Assembly: GCA_937900305.1 (NCBI GenBank)
Contig: CALCCV010000213.1
Span: 1 to 15,061, forward strand
Reading direction: 5' to 3'
Length of the DNA stretch: 15,061 nucleotides
Origin: an uncultured Pseudobdellovibrionaceae bacterium
GTDB lineage: Bacteria > Bdellovibrionota > Bdellovibrionia > Bdellovibrionales > Bdellovibrionaceae
Shown: positions 8,801 through 14,743 of the stretch, piece by piece
Layout of the letters: each line of letters begins with the position of its first letter
Numbering within the stretch: the stretch's first letter is position 1
The notes under the pieces: generated by a model
What the model was told of the DNA's origin: nothing
The model's database searches: none
What the model saw: only the letters and a program-made list of their open reading frames with translations
Position numbers and translations under genes: made by a program

Positions 8801-9548
8801 TTTGGGACAGACTTTGGATTCAGACAACCTAGGCGTTGTTTTGGAATTTAAAAATGTTTGGGCTAGGTACAGTCCCGAGATGCCGCACGTCCTAAAAGAT
8901 CTCAGCTTCGCCTTGAAGCGAGGTGAGAAGCTGGCTCTCATTGGCCGCACTGGAGCTGGAAAATCTTCAGTTTTGCAATGTCTTTTTCGATTTTTAGATT
9001 TCGAGAAAGGCGAAATTCGAGTGCATGGACATCCCTTGCGCGACATTCCCCTGGATGTTTTGCGCGGGAGTTTTTCATTCGTTCCGCAAGATCCCGTTTT
9101 ATTTATCGGAGATTTGCGAGACAATCTCGATCGCTTCGGTGAATACAAAGACGAAGATATTTTCGAGGCCTTGCGAAAAGTGAGATTGATGGAGCGAATT
9201 CAGGTTTTACCTGGCGGGCTCAGTCATCCTGTCACCGAAAACGGCGGAAACTTCAGTCAGGGCGAGCGACAGCTTTTGTGTATGGCTCGCGCCATTTTGC
9301 GACGGAGTGCTCTCGTAGTTCTCGATGAGGCGACGGCCAGCATTGATGTGGCCACAGATGCTCTCATTCAATTCGTGATTCGCCAAGAAATGGCAGACCA
9401 AGCGGTCATCACCATTGCCCACCGCTTGTCGACAGTCGCCGACTATGATCAGATTTTGGAAATGAGTGCCGGCGAAGTCGTGCGCGACCGCGCCAAAACC
9501 AGAATGAAAAAGAAAATGGAACTCATCGAAGAGGCCGACACAGTCTAA
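5865..9548 (+). CDS. ABCC/MRP-type fused ABC exporter (TMD-NBD-TMD-NBD)
   Basis: A full ABC exporter in one chain, about 1227 residues from the ATG at 5865, which has AGGGA (5853-5857) upstream; the frame is open back to TTG 5763. Membrane domains lie at about residues 66-350 and 650-950. NBD1 has Walker A 'GEVGSGKS' (417-424), signature 'LSGGQ' (510-514), and Walker B 'ILLLDD' with Asp535 where a catalytic Glu is usual, then 'VVTHR'. NBD2 has Walker A 'GRTGAGKS' (1027-1034), signature 'FSQGERQ' (1130-1136), Walker B with Asp1154 and Glu1155, and 'TIAHR' with His1186. One NBD with Asp for Glu and the other with an 'FS-GQ-like' signature is the asymmetry known from the ABCC/MRP family, which is mainly eukaryotic and occurs sporadically in bacteria. 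It should export a hydrophobic or conjugated compound across the inner membrane. The substrate cannot be read from sequence, and no neighbouring gene suggests one. Confidence 0.92.
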   Translation: MKSILQFAQRILSATFFAEASPMIQTAKTSYLEAEDTPPLPEFLRHQDQEPIDLSTNWRFVVSVFSPSKWWMISGYAFNVSSGVAGLLLPFALKDFIESLFASPSIWTAFGNALWMGLLALIFGLGTQHFYYRSLVNFKRVANRLTQFLVKKTLNLHFQERQRANVGDLINLMSSDVDAVGDLGPLVGDLLWAVLVVLGFSGILVFQLGIWSLVPLGVLFCIVPLSQVISKRLIHSRNTMQEERDRRLTLVSQVFSFVRLVKAFVWEAGLTTAVEKIRNRELDARRGAVNTEVWSILFYQLIVVIAFVSHLWVMRHLGESVSLALFISYLALYGTIEEPLGKLSFVVSNIASGWVSIKRLRDFGLRQNKISTVEALAEPELDLRFNGASLAYHKNLEPSLKKVNFSLDTGQSLAIVGEVGSGKSSLLLSLLGELEVTEGSVAVQAAARFGYVPQEAFLLSGTLLQNLSPANSAVAPEFVARAIQICSLEKDLKLWPDGLKTEIGEKGVNLSGGQKTRVNLARVFLLKPDILLLDDPLAAVDVETEQRLVDHLIFGEWKDRTRLVVTHRLQHLRRFDRILVLKGGEQQGFGTYDEVSQSCKYFQELMAFSDSDHSNMKLSEIATKAASSGTLKLLEEEERFRGAVGVSTYKKYFRGLSGLSEHRMRGVIRGLLLVGGSLSVVGIPLLQKLWVTSQVQNQDQSQAWLGTFALWSIVGVVATAVNLRYWFRRGLAVSEKTHRTMLESLFRAPIAFFDGTPVGRILQRFSRDLEVIDVHLQWNIDSFVHCLLYVAITLLLIVTSSPWMLAVILPMIAIYNRYQSSYRRPAREIKRLDSLARSPRYSFFKESVIGLIHLRNMGLSSWIWQESWDRLMHSQRMFRAHVLVNRWFSTRMPLLGAALTLISAFGFFLFVKWGWVQPALASVTLFYVSSLGGYLNWGIRAFADIESKMISIERLDFYSHIAPEPGVWQGVLAAEKVTLLGQTLDSDNLGVVLEFKNVWARYSPEMPHVLKDLSFALKRGEKLALIGRTGAGKSSVLQCLFRFLDFEKGEIRVHGHPLRDIPLDVLRGSFSFVPQDPVLFIGDLRDNLDRFGEYKDEDIFEALRKVRLMERIQVLPGGLSHPVTENGGNFSQGERQLLCMARAILRRSALVVLDEATASIDVATDALIQFVIRQEMADQAVITIAHRLSTVADYDQILEMSAGEVVRDRAKTRMKKKMELIEEADTV

Positions 9549-9603
9549 CTCTGTTCAAGACAACTCCCTCTCCTTCCCCCTGAGAGTATCGAGTCGCAAA
9601 AAG

Positions 9604-9629
9604 AAAAGGGGTCTTTTCAGACCCCTTTT
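9604..9629 (+). terminator. Intrinsic terminator after the ABC transporter
   Basis: AAAAGGGGTCT (9604-9614) pairs perfectly with AGACCCCTTTT (9619-9629) across a TTTC loop. It is an 11-bp stem ending in T4, 56 bases past the transporter stop. The A4 on the other side means it could also work on the minus strand. Confidence 0.85.
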
Positions 9630-9832
9630 GCACACCCCGAACATTTGGCCTTGCGGCCAGAACCCTTGCGCTTCTATGAAGCGCTCAATGTGTCTGTCTT
9701 CATCCCCCGATGTGACAGACTCTGTTGATGTGATCATGCGGACTCGAATCTTTGCAGATCTTTGAAGGCCTGATCTCGATCAACTCAACCTCTTACCCCT
9801 TTTTGTCTCAACCTCGGCGGCTGATAAAGTGA
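9630..9832. other. Noncoding stretch with three successive small hairpins
   Basis: Directly after the terminator are three short perfect stems: TGGCC/GGCCA (9646-9650, 9655-9659), GCGCTTC-TAT-GAAGCGC (9668-9684) and GTCTGTC/GACAGAC (9692-9698, 9714-9720). None has a T tail. No good coding frame was recognised. The spacing suggests a structured RNA or a mosaic repeat, but neither is proven. Confidence 0.4.
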
Positions 9833-9976
9833 ATGTACTCAAAGGGACAGAATTTGGCACCTGTCATTTTTCTGACAGGAGAAACTTACAACTGCTCTGA
9901 TCGCTTAGAGAATTGCGTGAAGCGAAAGTTCAAATCAGTTCATCGAGTCTATTTTGAAGGAATATCTAGAGATTGA
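9833..9976 (+). CDS. Doubtful small ORF, 47 aa
   Basis: ATG at 9833 follows an in-frame TGA directly and runs 47 codons to TGA 9974-9976 (MYSKGQNLAPVIFLTG… two Cys 8 residues apart). The ribosome binding site is weak (GGCGG about 10 bases upstream). The last 28 bases overlap the end of the minus-strand secreted-protein gene, and a perfect dyad lies inside it. No family is recognised; it could well be chance. Confidence 0.15.
   Translation: MYSKGQNLAPVIFLTGETYNCSDRLENCVKRKFKSVHRVYFEGISRD
9860..9879. repeat. Perfect dyad CCTGTCA-N6-TGACAGG
   Basis: 7-bp arms at 9860-9866 and 9873-9879 flank TTTTTC. There is no T tail after the right arm, so an operator-like site or a plain RNA stem downstream of the minus-strand operon is more likely than an intrinsic terminator. 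Confidence 0.5.
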
Positions 9977-10440
9977 TACAGAGAAGAGTCGTTGTCCTTT
10001 TTGCCTTTTGCCAGCGGTTGCGAAAGTTTCACGCCACAAGCTAATCGGGCAGATTCGTTCCCATCCGATGAGCCCTTGCAAGTGGCGAGCTTTGTGGCGG
10101 GCAAGGATCGATCGCGAAGTTTCATTATGCAATCAAACTGAGATTTTTCGTCTGCAAAGCCCTCGCAAAATCGAATGGCCGTCATCTGAAAGCTAGCGCG
10201 ATGAATTCCCTGCAAACATTTTGAAAATAAACCGTCGTCTCGAAGTTTGTTGCAAATGGCGGCTGCGTACCAGTCCAACTCAAGAGCGCCAACTTTTTTT
10301 TCGCAGGACTTGGTGTCTTTCCCTGAAAGATAGCGGTCGCAATAGGAAATGGGATTGTTTATGTCTTGCGCAAAAACGAACGGAAGCTGGGTAGATCCGG
10401 TGTAGGCTAATAAAACAAGAATCGACTTCAGCCCATTCAA
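9949..10440 (-). CDS. Small secreted protein with four 29-residue cysteine-pair repeats
   Basis: The 163-residue product begins with a signal peptide (about 1-24, 'ILVLLAYTGSTQLPFVFA', cleavage before QD). The mature part has eight Cys in four pairs: C34/C46, C63/C75, C92/C104 and C121/C135. The first Cys of each pair recurs at exactly 29 residues, and the first three pairs are C-x11-C. This suggests a chain of disulfide-pinned helical hairpins, in principle like other cysteine-stapled solenoids (Sel1-like/Hcp type), though spacing differs and I assign no family. The tail (137-163) is polar and Lys/Asp/Ser-rich. The start is TTG at 10440, the only usable start before the signal peptide, two bases after the HD-GYP stop, with GGCGG about 8 bases upstream inside that gene. 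It is therefore probably co-transcribed and translationally coupled. Confidence 0.7.
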   Translation of the reverse strand: MNGLKSILVLLAYTGSTQLPFVFAQDINNPISYCDRYLSGKDTKSCEKKVGALELDWYAAAICNKLRDDGLFSKCLQGIHRASFQMTAIRFCEGFADEKSQFDCIMKLRDRSLPATKLATCKGSSDGNESARLACGVKLSQPLAKGKKDNDSSLYQSLDIPSK

Positions 10441-10442
10441 AA

Positions 10443-11387
10443 TTAGGCCGCCTGTAGTTTGAAGAGAATAGAGTGCAGCGCCTTTAACATCTGCGGATCA
10501 TATCGACCGGCCAATTTTTCTTTCATCATCGTGACGGCTTCGATCGGAGTCATCGGCACATTGTAAGACCGCTGGGTCGTCATGGCATCATAGGTATCCG
10601 TGATGGCAACGATTCTGGCAAACGGATGAATTTCTTGGGCAACGAGTTGCTGAGGATATCCATTTCCGGACCAGCTTTCATGGTGCTCATAACAAGCGGC
10701 CTTCATACTGTCGGAGATATTTGGATTTTGGTTTAAAATCATCAAGCCATATTGTGGATGCTTTCGCATTTGTTCCCACTCGGCTTCACTCAACGGTCCT
10801 TTTTTGCAAAGGATGTCGAGTTGGACATTTCTCTTTCCGATGTCGTGAAAAAGGGCGCTTACACCCAGCTCTTCTAGGTCGTGATCGCTGAAACTCAAGG
10901 CTTGCCCCAAACCCAAAGAGTAGATTCCGACGTCCAACGAATGATTGTAGGTGTAAAAGTCGTGCCCGGACAAACTGATGAGATAGCCCATGGCTTCGGG
11001 GGAAGAATCCATGAGACTCATAAAATCTCTTATGATCGGACGGGATTCGTCGAGAGCCTGATTGACATCTGGATTCTCAAAGAGATCTTCAATGATCGCC
11101 ATTGAGCTTTCGTGCAAAATTTTTGCTTTGGACTGCACATCATTTTGATCCGAGTTAATTTCGGCGCGGATCCAATCACGATAGGTTCCTTTGTCTTCAT
11201 TTTTTACAAAAAAAGAATCGCCGGTGTCGCGGCTGTGCAGAGCTTGAACTTTGTTTGCTGAAAGCTGATCACCGGCTTTCAGATAAAGAAGCATTTTGCC
11301 GTCAACCATCAAGTGGATGTCGAAAGCTGTTTCTTTTTGAGGACGAATGGTGCTCAATCGTATTCGAAAAAAACCTAAAGTATTCAT
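10443..11387 (-). CDS. HD-GYP domain protein (putative cyclic-di-GMP phosphodiesterase)
   Basis: Start at the ATG at 11387 (314 residues, MNTLGFFRIRLST…). The frame is open to 11501 but that would run into recG. N-terminal residues 1-75 form a separate small domain (…TAFDIHLMVDGKMLLYLKAGD…) of a type I associate with Bdellovibrio HD-GYP proteins, followed by a helical linker. The HD-GYP core has His149 ('NHSLD'), 'LFHDIGK' with His181-Asp182, His210 ('KHPQ'), 'HHE' 235-237, 'GNGYP' ending at residue 245, and 'DTYDAM' with Asp264. These are the metal and GYP residues of active c-di-GMP phosphodiesterases. The motif HHExxDGxGYP has Ser240 in place of its Asp. No receiver domain is present. Activity is therefore likely but not certain. 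It heads a two-gene operon with the secreted cysteine protein. Confidence 0.88.
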   Translation of the reverse strand: MNTLGFFRIRLSTIRPQKETAFDIHLMVDGKMLLYLKAGDQLSANKVQALHSRDTGDSFFVKNEDKGTYRDWIRAEINSDQNDVQSKAKILHESSMAIIEDLFENPDVNQALDESRPIIRDFMSLMDSSPEAMGYLISLSGHDFYTYNHSLDVGIYSLGLGQALSFSDHDLEELGVSALFHDIGKRNVQLDILCKKGPLSEAEWEQMRKHPQYGLMILNQNPNISDSMKAACYEHHESWSGNGYPQQLVAQEIHPFARIVAITDTYDAMTTQRSYNVPMTPIEAVTMMKEKLAGRYDPQMLKALHSILFKLQAA

Positions 11388-11408
11388 CAGAAATGAGTTT
11401 ACTACTGA

Positions 11409-11440
11409 TTGATTGACCTGAAAATCAAAAGGTGTAAAAA
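11409..11440. promoter_or_regulatory. Divergent HD-GYP/recG control region: dyad and candidate recG promoter
   Basis: The 61 bp between the two starts hold TTGATT (11409-11414)-N8-AATCAA (11423-11428), a perfect 6-bp dyad. Overlapping it is TTGACC (11413-11418), 16 bases, then TAAAAA (11435-11440), an acceptable -35/-10 pair for recG. That promoter would start transcription within about a base of the recG ATG, giving an almost leaderless message; this fits the missing ribosome binding site. The reading is by eye only. Confidence 0.3.
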
Positions 11441-11448
11441 CAGAAACT

Positions 11449-13554
11449 ATGGCCCTACGTCTAGACAGCAAAGTGGAATTCATCAAGGGCGTGGGACCCA
11501 AGTTGGGTCTGATTTTTCAAGACCACGACATCAGAACTGTGCAAGATCTTCTTTGGTATTTGCCGAGAACTTACGAAAGACAAAGAGTTCTTGAAGATTT
11601 AGTTTTTGTTGGCGAAGGTCAAACGGTCCAGGTCGTGGGCACTATTTTAAAAAGTTTTTCGTTTCGTACGGAGGGCCGCCAAGTCGGATCACAATTTGGC
11701 CATGAAATTCTAGTGCAGCTTCCACGCGGCCAAGTGGCCATCAAATTCTTTCGAGCTCCGTACCGCGGGTTTTTCCAAACGCTTCAACCAGGGTTGCGAG
11801 TTCATGCCGTCGGCAAAGTGCAGAGTTTCCGCAATCGTTTGGAGCTCATGCATCCGACATTGGACTTTGTGAAACCCGACTTTGCGCCTGAAGAGAAAAT
11901 TATTCCAATTTATTCCGAAATGGGAGGATTGAGTTCAAATCGGATCAGAAATTTGATTCACAAAGCTTGGCAAGATCTCGAAGAGAAAGAACAGATCGAT
12001 GTGCTGAATTCCGACCTTCAAGCGTCGCTGCAACTACCGAACCTTCACGATGCTCTATTCCACGTTCATCATCCTGACCTCAGCTGGAACGCCGAGTGGC
12101 TCGATGGCGACACTCCGTTTCGTCGAAGGTTGGCCTTCGAGGAATTTTTTGAATTTTATCTCCGACTTCAGCTCAAGAAAGCAGATTGGAATCGTCAAAA
12201 AGGCCAATCCCTTTGTCGAGACCTGGTCCGCTCAGAACTTTTGATAACAGAATTTAAAAAGCAACTTCCCTTCACACTAACGTCGAGTCAGGAAGACGTT
12301 AGTAAGGTGATTTTCACTGATCTCAAAGGAAGTCATCCGATGCATCGGTTGATCCAGGGTGATGTGGGGTCTGGGAAAACCGTGGTGGCCTTCCTCGGTG
12401 CTTTGCACGCTGTCGCTAACGGAGCGCAGGTTGCACTCATGGCTCCGACAGAAATTCTTGCGGAACAGCATTTTTTGCAAGCCCAGAAGTGGCTTTCCCC
12501 TTTGGGTTTAAGTGTTTGTTCACTCATGGGAAAAACGAAGACTGCCGAGCGCAAAAAGCTTCTGTTGGACCTAGAGAATCACAAGGTGGATTTGCTCATT
12601 GGAACCCATGCTCTCATCGAAGATGACGTTCGCTTTTCAAACCTCGGCCTCGTCATCATCGACGAACAACATCGCTTTGGAGTGCAGCAGCGTGGACGCT
12701 TGCAGGCGAAGGGGACGTTTCCACACGTGATGATCATGACGGCGACTCCGATTCCCAGGACCCTAGCGATGACGCTGTATGGAGATCTCAATGTCTCTTG
12801 GATTCGTGAAAAACCAGCTGGCCGCCAACCTATTCAGACGCGAGCAACCGCCGCTCACAATCGCGGCAAAGCTCTCGAATTCTTGCGGGATCAAATTAAA
12901 AAGGGGCGCCAGGCCTATATGATCTTTCCGCTGATTGAAGACAGCGAAAAACTTCAGCTGAAAAATGCCACCGACGAATTTATTCGCCTGCAAGCTCTTT
13001 ACCCAGATGTCCGATTTCGTCTTCTCCATGGCCGTCACAAGCCTGAAGAAAAAGAAGCGACCATGAGAGAGTTTCGCGATGGCTTTTTTGACGTCCTTAT
13101 TTCCACCACCGTCATCGAAGTGGGTGTGGACGTTCCGAATGCAAATCTCATGTTCATTGAACACGCGGAACGTTTCGGACTTTCACAGCTTCACCAACTC
13201 CGAGGGCGTGTTGGCAGAGGGCAACATAAGAGTTACTGCATTTGTATTCTGAGTGACACGGCTTCACCCGAGGCCTTCGAGCGGGTGCAGTTTTTGGAGC
13301 GCTCAGACGATGGTCTCGTGATTGCTGAAAAGGATTTGGAAATTCGGGGACCGGGAGAGTTCATGGGCGCTCGGCAAAGCGGTTCTTCGGGTTTCCGGGT
13401 GGCTTCGTTGGTTCGCGATCAGGATTTGCTTGTGCAAGCGCAAGCGGCCGCTCAGCAAGTTTTGGAAGATCATCGTCTCGAGTCAAAAAAAAAGATCAAA
13501 GACAAAGTTTTTCGCAAGCCTCATCGCTACAGTCGATACTTGGAAATTGGTTGA
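11449..13554 (+). CDS. recG: ATP-dependent DNA helicase RecG
   Basis: RecG remodels stalled replication forks and recombination intermediates. The length (701 aa) matches the family (E. coli 693). The N-terminus has 'KVEFIKGVGPKLG' and an OB-fold wedge domain to about residue 150. The helicase core shows Walker A 'GDVGSGKT' (304-311), the DEXH box 'DEQH' (405-408), 'TATPIPRTLA' (from 431), 'ISTTVIEVGVDVPNA', motif VI 'GRVGRGQ' (586-592), and the C-terminal 'RGPGEFMGARQSG' TRG region. The start at ATG 11449 fits the family's short lead before 'KGVGP'. No clear ribosome binding site precedes it, so translation may be leaderless or weak. It stands alone, divergent from the HD-GYP gene. Confidence 0.97.
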   Translation: MALRLDSKVEFIKGVGPKLGLIFQDHDIRTVQDLLWYLPRTYERQRVLEDLVFVGEGQTVQVVGTILKSFSFRTEGRQVGSQFGHEILVQLPRGQVAIKFFRAPYRGFFQTLQPGLRVHAVGKVQSFRNRLELMHPTLDFVKPDFAPEEKIIPIYSEMGGLSSNRIRNLIHKAWQDLEEKEQIDVLNSDLQASLQLPNLHDALFHVHHPDLSWNAEWLDGDTPFRRRLAFEEFFEFYLRLQLKKADWNRQKGQSLCRDLVRSELLITEFKKQLPFTLTSSQEDVSKVIFTDLKGSHPMHRLIQGDVGSGKTVVAFLGALHAVANGAQVALMAPTEILAEQHFLQAQKWLSPLGLSVCSLMGKTKTAERKKLLLDLENHKVDLLIGTHALIEDDVRFSNLGLVIIDEQHRFGVQQRGRLQAKGTFPHVMIMTATPIPRTLAMTLYGDLNVSWIREKPAGRQPIQTRATAAHNRGKALEFLRDQIKKGRQAYMIFPLIEDSEKLQLKNATDEFIRLQALYPDVRFRLLHGRHKPEEKEATMREFRDGFFDVLISTTVIEVGVDVPNANLMFIEHAERFGLSQLHQLRGRVGRGQHKSYCICILSDTASPEAFERVQFLERSDDGLVIAEKDLEIRGPGEFMGARQSGSSGFRVASLVRDQDLLVQAQAAAQQVLEDHRLESKKKIKDKVFRKPHRYSRYLEIG

Positions 13555-13695
13555 AGTCTCTATTTGCGCTCCGTGGTAATGTTTTCAACGCCGATGGCTT
13601 GTGCCGTGTTTCGACGCTGCATGGGTGCGCTATTGCACGATTTTCGGCAGAACAGGTTGATAAGCAGTGTCAATTGTGATAACACTACCATTCGC

Positions 13696-13721
13696 AAAAC
13701 GGGTCTCTTGGGCCCGGTTTT
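13696..13721 (+). terminator. Probable intrinsic terminator after recG
   Basis: AAAACGGGTC (13696-13705) pairs with GGCCCGGTTTT (13711-13721) with one bulged G and a 5-base loop. The T4 is the end of the stem rather than a free tail, so strength is uncertain. It lies about 140 bases past the recG stop. Confidence 0.5.
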
Positions 13722-13849
13722 CTGGTTGAGACCTGAGTCATTTGTGAACTCTTTGGCCTAGTTCTTTGGGTCAAATTTTTTGCAGGTGAATGGAATTTTC
13801 CGGAACTTTTTGAACTTTTGAGCAGCTGAACTGAAGTTTCAGTCTCCAT

Positions 13850-13874
13850 TTTTCTAGATTTATTTTCTAGATTT
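13850..13874 (+). repeat. Tandem 12-bp direct repeat upstream of carD
   Basis: TTTTCTAGATTT occurs at 13850-13861 and again at 13863-13874 with a single A between them (13-bp period). Each copy holds the palindrome TCTAGA and a weak -10-like TAGATT. The repeat lies 41 bases before the leader ATG, so it may be part of the promoter or a regulator site. Confidence 0.55.
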
Positions 13875-13914
13875 TTAGGACACTGGTTTTTGGACGGCGA
13901 TTTGGAGGTTCTGA

Positions 13915-13965
13915 ATGGCGAATGTGGGGCTAAAAATCACTTACAAAGGGGCGGGAAAACAGTGA
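13915..13965 (+). CDS. 16-codon leader ORF overlapping the carD start
   Basis: ATG at 13915 is preceded by an excellent ribosome binding site, GGAGG (13904-13908), 6 bases away. It encodes MANVGLKITYKGAGKQ and stops at TGA 13963-13965. The stop overlaps the GTG start of carD (13962-13964) as GTGA, the classical coupling arrangement. It is the best translation signal in this part of the window, while carD itself starts with GTG. I infer a leader peptide that governs carD translation by coupling. Alternatively its N-terminus belonged to carD before a frameshift, but the residues match nothing I know of at CarD N-termini. Confidence 0.55.
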   Translation: MANVGLKITYKGAGKQ

Positions 13966-14510
13966 AAAAAACTTGGGATTCCGAGAAGCTGCGACCTGAA
14001 GTTCCTGTATCCGTTGCGGCTCAATTTGACGTTGGTGACGTTGCTGTATATCCCGGTCACGGGGTGGGGCGCGTGACGGCAATTGAGACCATCGAAATGC
14101 TGGGCATGAAGCAAAACTTTTACGTCATCAACATGCTTGAGACGGGTTGCAACGTGAAGATTCCAAAGGACAACGTCCGCAGCGTTGGATTGCGACCGAT
14201 CATTTCTAAAGATCAGGCTCGCGAGGTCATTACGATCTTGAAAGAAAAAAGCGTGAAGCTCGATCGTCAGACCTGGAATCGTCGGCACCGAGAGTACATG
14301 GTCAAGATCAATACGGGTTCCGTTTTTGAAATTGCCGAAGTCTTGCGCGACCTTTTCTTGATGAAAGTCGACAAGCAGTCGTTGAGTGACGGTGAAAAAA
14401 GAATGTTAGAGAAGGCCCGAAAACGCCTTCTGAAAGAACTCACACTTGCCAGCAGCGAGGATGAACTCTTCCAGGAAGAGGAAGTGAAAGAAATTTTCGG
14501 AGTTCAATAG
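13962..14510 (+). CDS. carD: CdnL/CarD-family transcription regulator
   Basis: CdnL/CarD proteins bind the RNA polymerase beta subunit and stabilise open complexes at housekeeping (notably rRNA) promoters; the Myxococcus homologue is essential. The 182-residue product has the RNA polymerase-interacting domain at about 22-80 ('FDVGDVAVYPGHGVGRVTAIE…') and the helical C-terminal domain with 'TWNRRHREYMVKINTGSVF', including Trp105, the likely promoter-contacting Trp, and '…EVLRDLFLMK'. No AT-hook tail is present, so it is of the stand-alone CdnL type. I choose the GTG at 13962: GGGGCGGG lies about 6 bases upstream and family similarity starts just after. The frame is open to TTG 13890, but that stretch reads poorly. 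It is coupled by GTGA to the leader ORF, and an intrinsic terminator follows. Confidence 0.93.
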   Translation: MKKTWDSEKLRPEVPVSVAAQFDVGDVAVYPGHGVGRVTAIETIEMLGMKQNFYVINMLETGCNVKIPKDNVRSVGLRPIISKDQAREVITILKEKSVKLDRQTWNRRHREYMVKINTGSVFEIAEVLRDLFLMKVDKQSLSDGEKRMLEKARKRLLKELTLASSEDELFQEEEVKEIFGVQ

Positions 14511-14525
14511 TTCAGGTTCAATAGT
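14502..14525 (+). repeat. 10-bp direct repeat across the carD stop codon
   Basis: GTTCAATAGT occurs at 14502-14511 and 14516-14525 (14-bp period). The first copy contains the final Val-Gln codons and TAG stop of carD. It is probably a small local duplication. Confidence 0.5.
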
Positions 14526-14565
14526 GCAGAGAATTCAATTGGATCTTCCAGCAGATTTTCAAAAG

Positions 14566-14595
14566 AAATCCACCGCGCCATGGTGGATTTTTTTT
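14566..14595 (+). terminator. Intrinsic terminator after carD
   Basis: AAATCCACC (14566-14574) and GGTGGATTT (14582-14590) form a perfect 9-bp stem with a 7-base loop. The T run reaches 14595 (eight T in all). It is 55 bases past the carD stop and separates carD from gltX. Confidence 0.9.
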
Positions 14596-14743
14596 GTCTT
14601 CTGCGAATTGCACTTCCTTTGGTGTTGCGAATCCAAAAAATGGACATTCTGACCTTTAGCGCAAATGTCTTCGTCTCGACCTTTTGCTTTGCCTTCCCGC
14701 GGACCTCTGGGTCAAGAATAGAAAAAGCGCAAAGGAGAGTTCT

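Larger units (their letters stand above)
13555..13914. other. Intergenic region between recG and the carD leader
   Basis: It holds a terminator-like hairpin (13696-13721), a tandem direct repeat (13850-13874) and the Shine-Dalgarno of the carD leader (GGAGG 13904-13908). A 65-codon open frame at 13564-13761 runs through the terminator stem and is not believed. The carD promoter must lie between about 13722 and 13900, but no canonical -35/-10 pair stands out. Confidence 0.5.

Noticed and set aside
9555..9737. Minus-strand frame with the text 'HIERFIEAQ', faintly like a DUF1810 start
   Set aside because: It spans the intrinsic terminator, lacks a start signal, and the resemblance is only a few residues.
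11388..11501. Upstream extension of the HD-GYP frame
   Set aside because: It would overlap the start of recG; the ATG at 11387 fits the N-terminal domain.
13564..13761. 65-codon open frame after recG
   Set aside because: It starts without a ribosome binding site, runs through the terminator-like stem at 13696-13721, and reads like noncoding translation.
13890..13961. TTG-started extension of CarD
   Set aside because: The residues do not resemble CarD and the region is better explained by the leader ORF and its Shine-Dalgarno.
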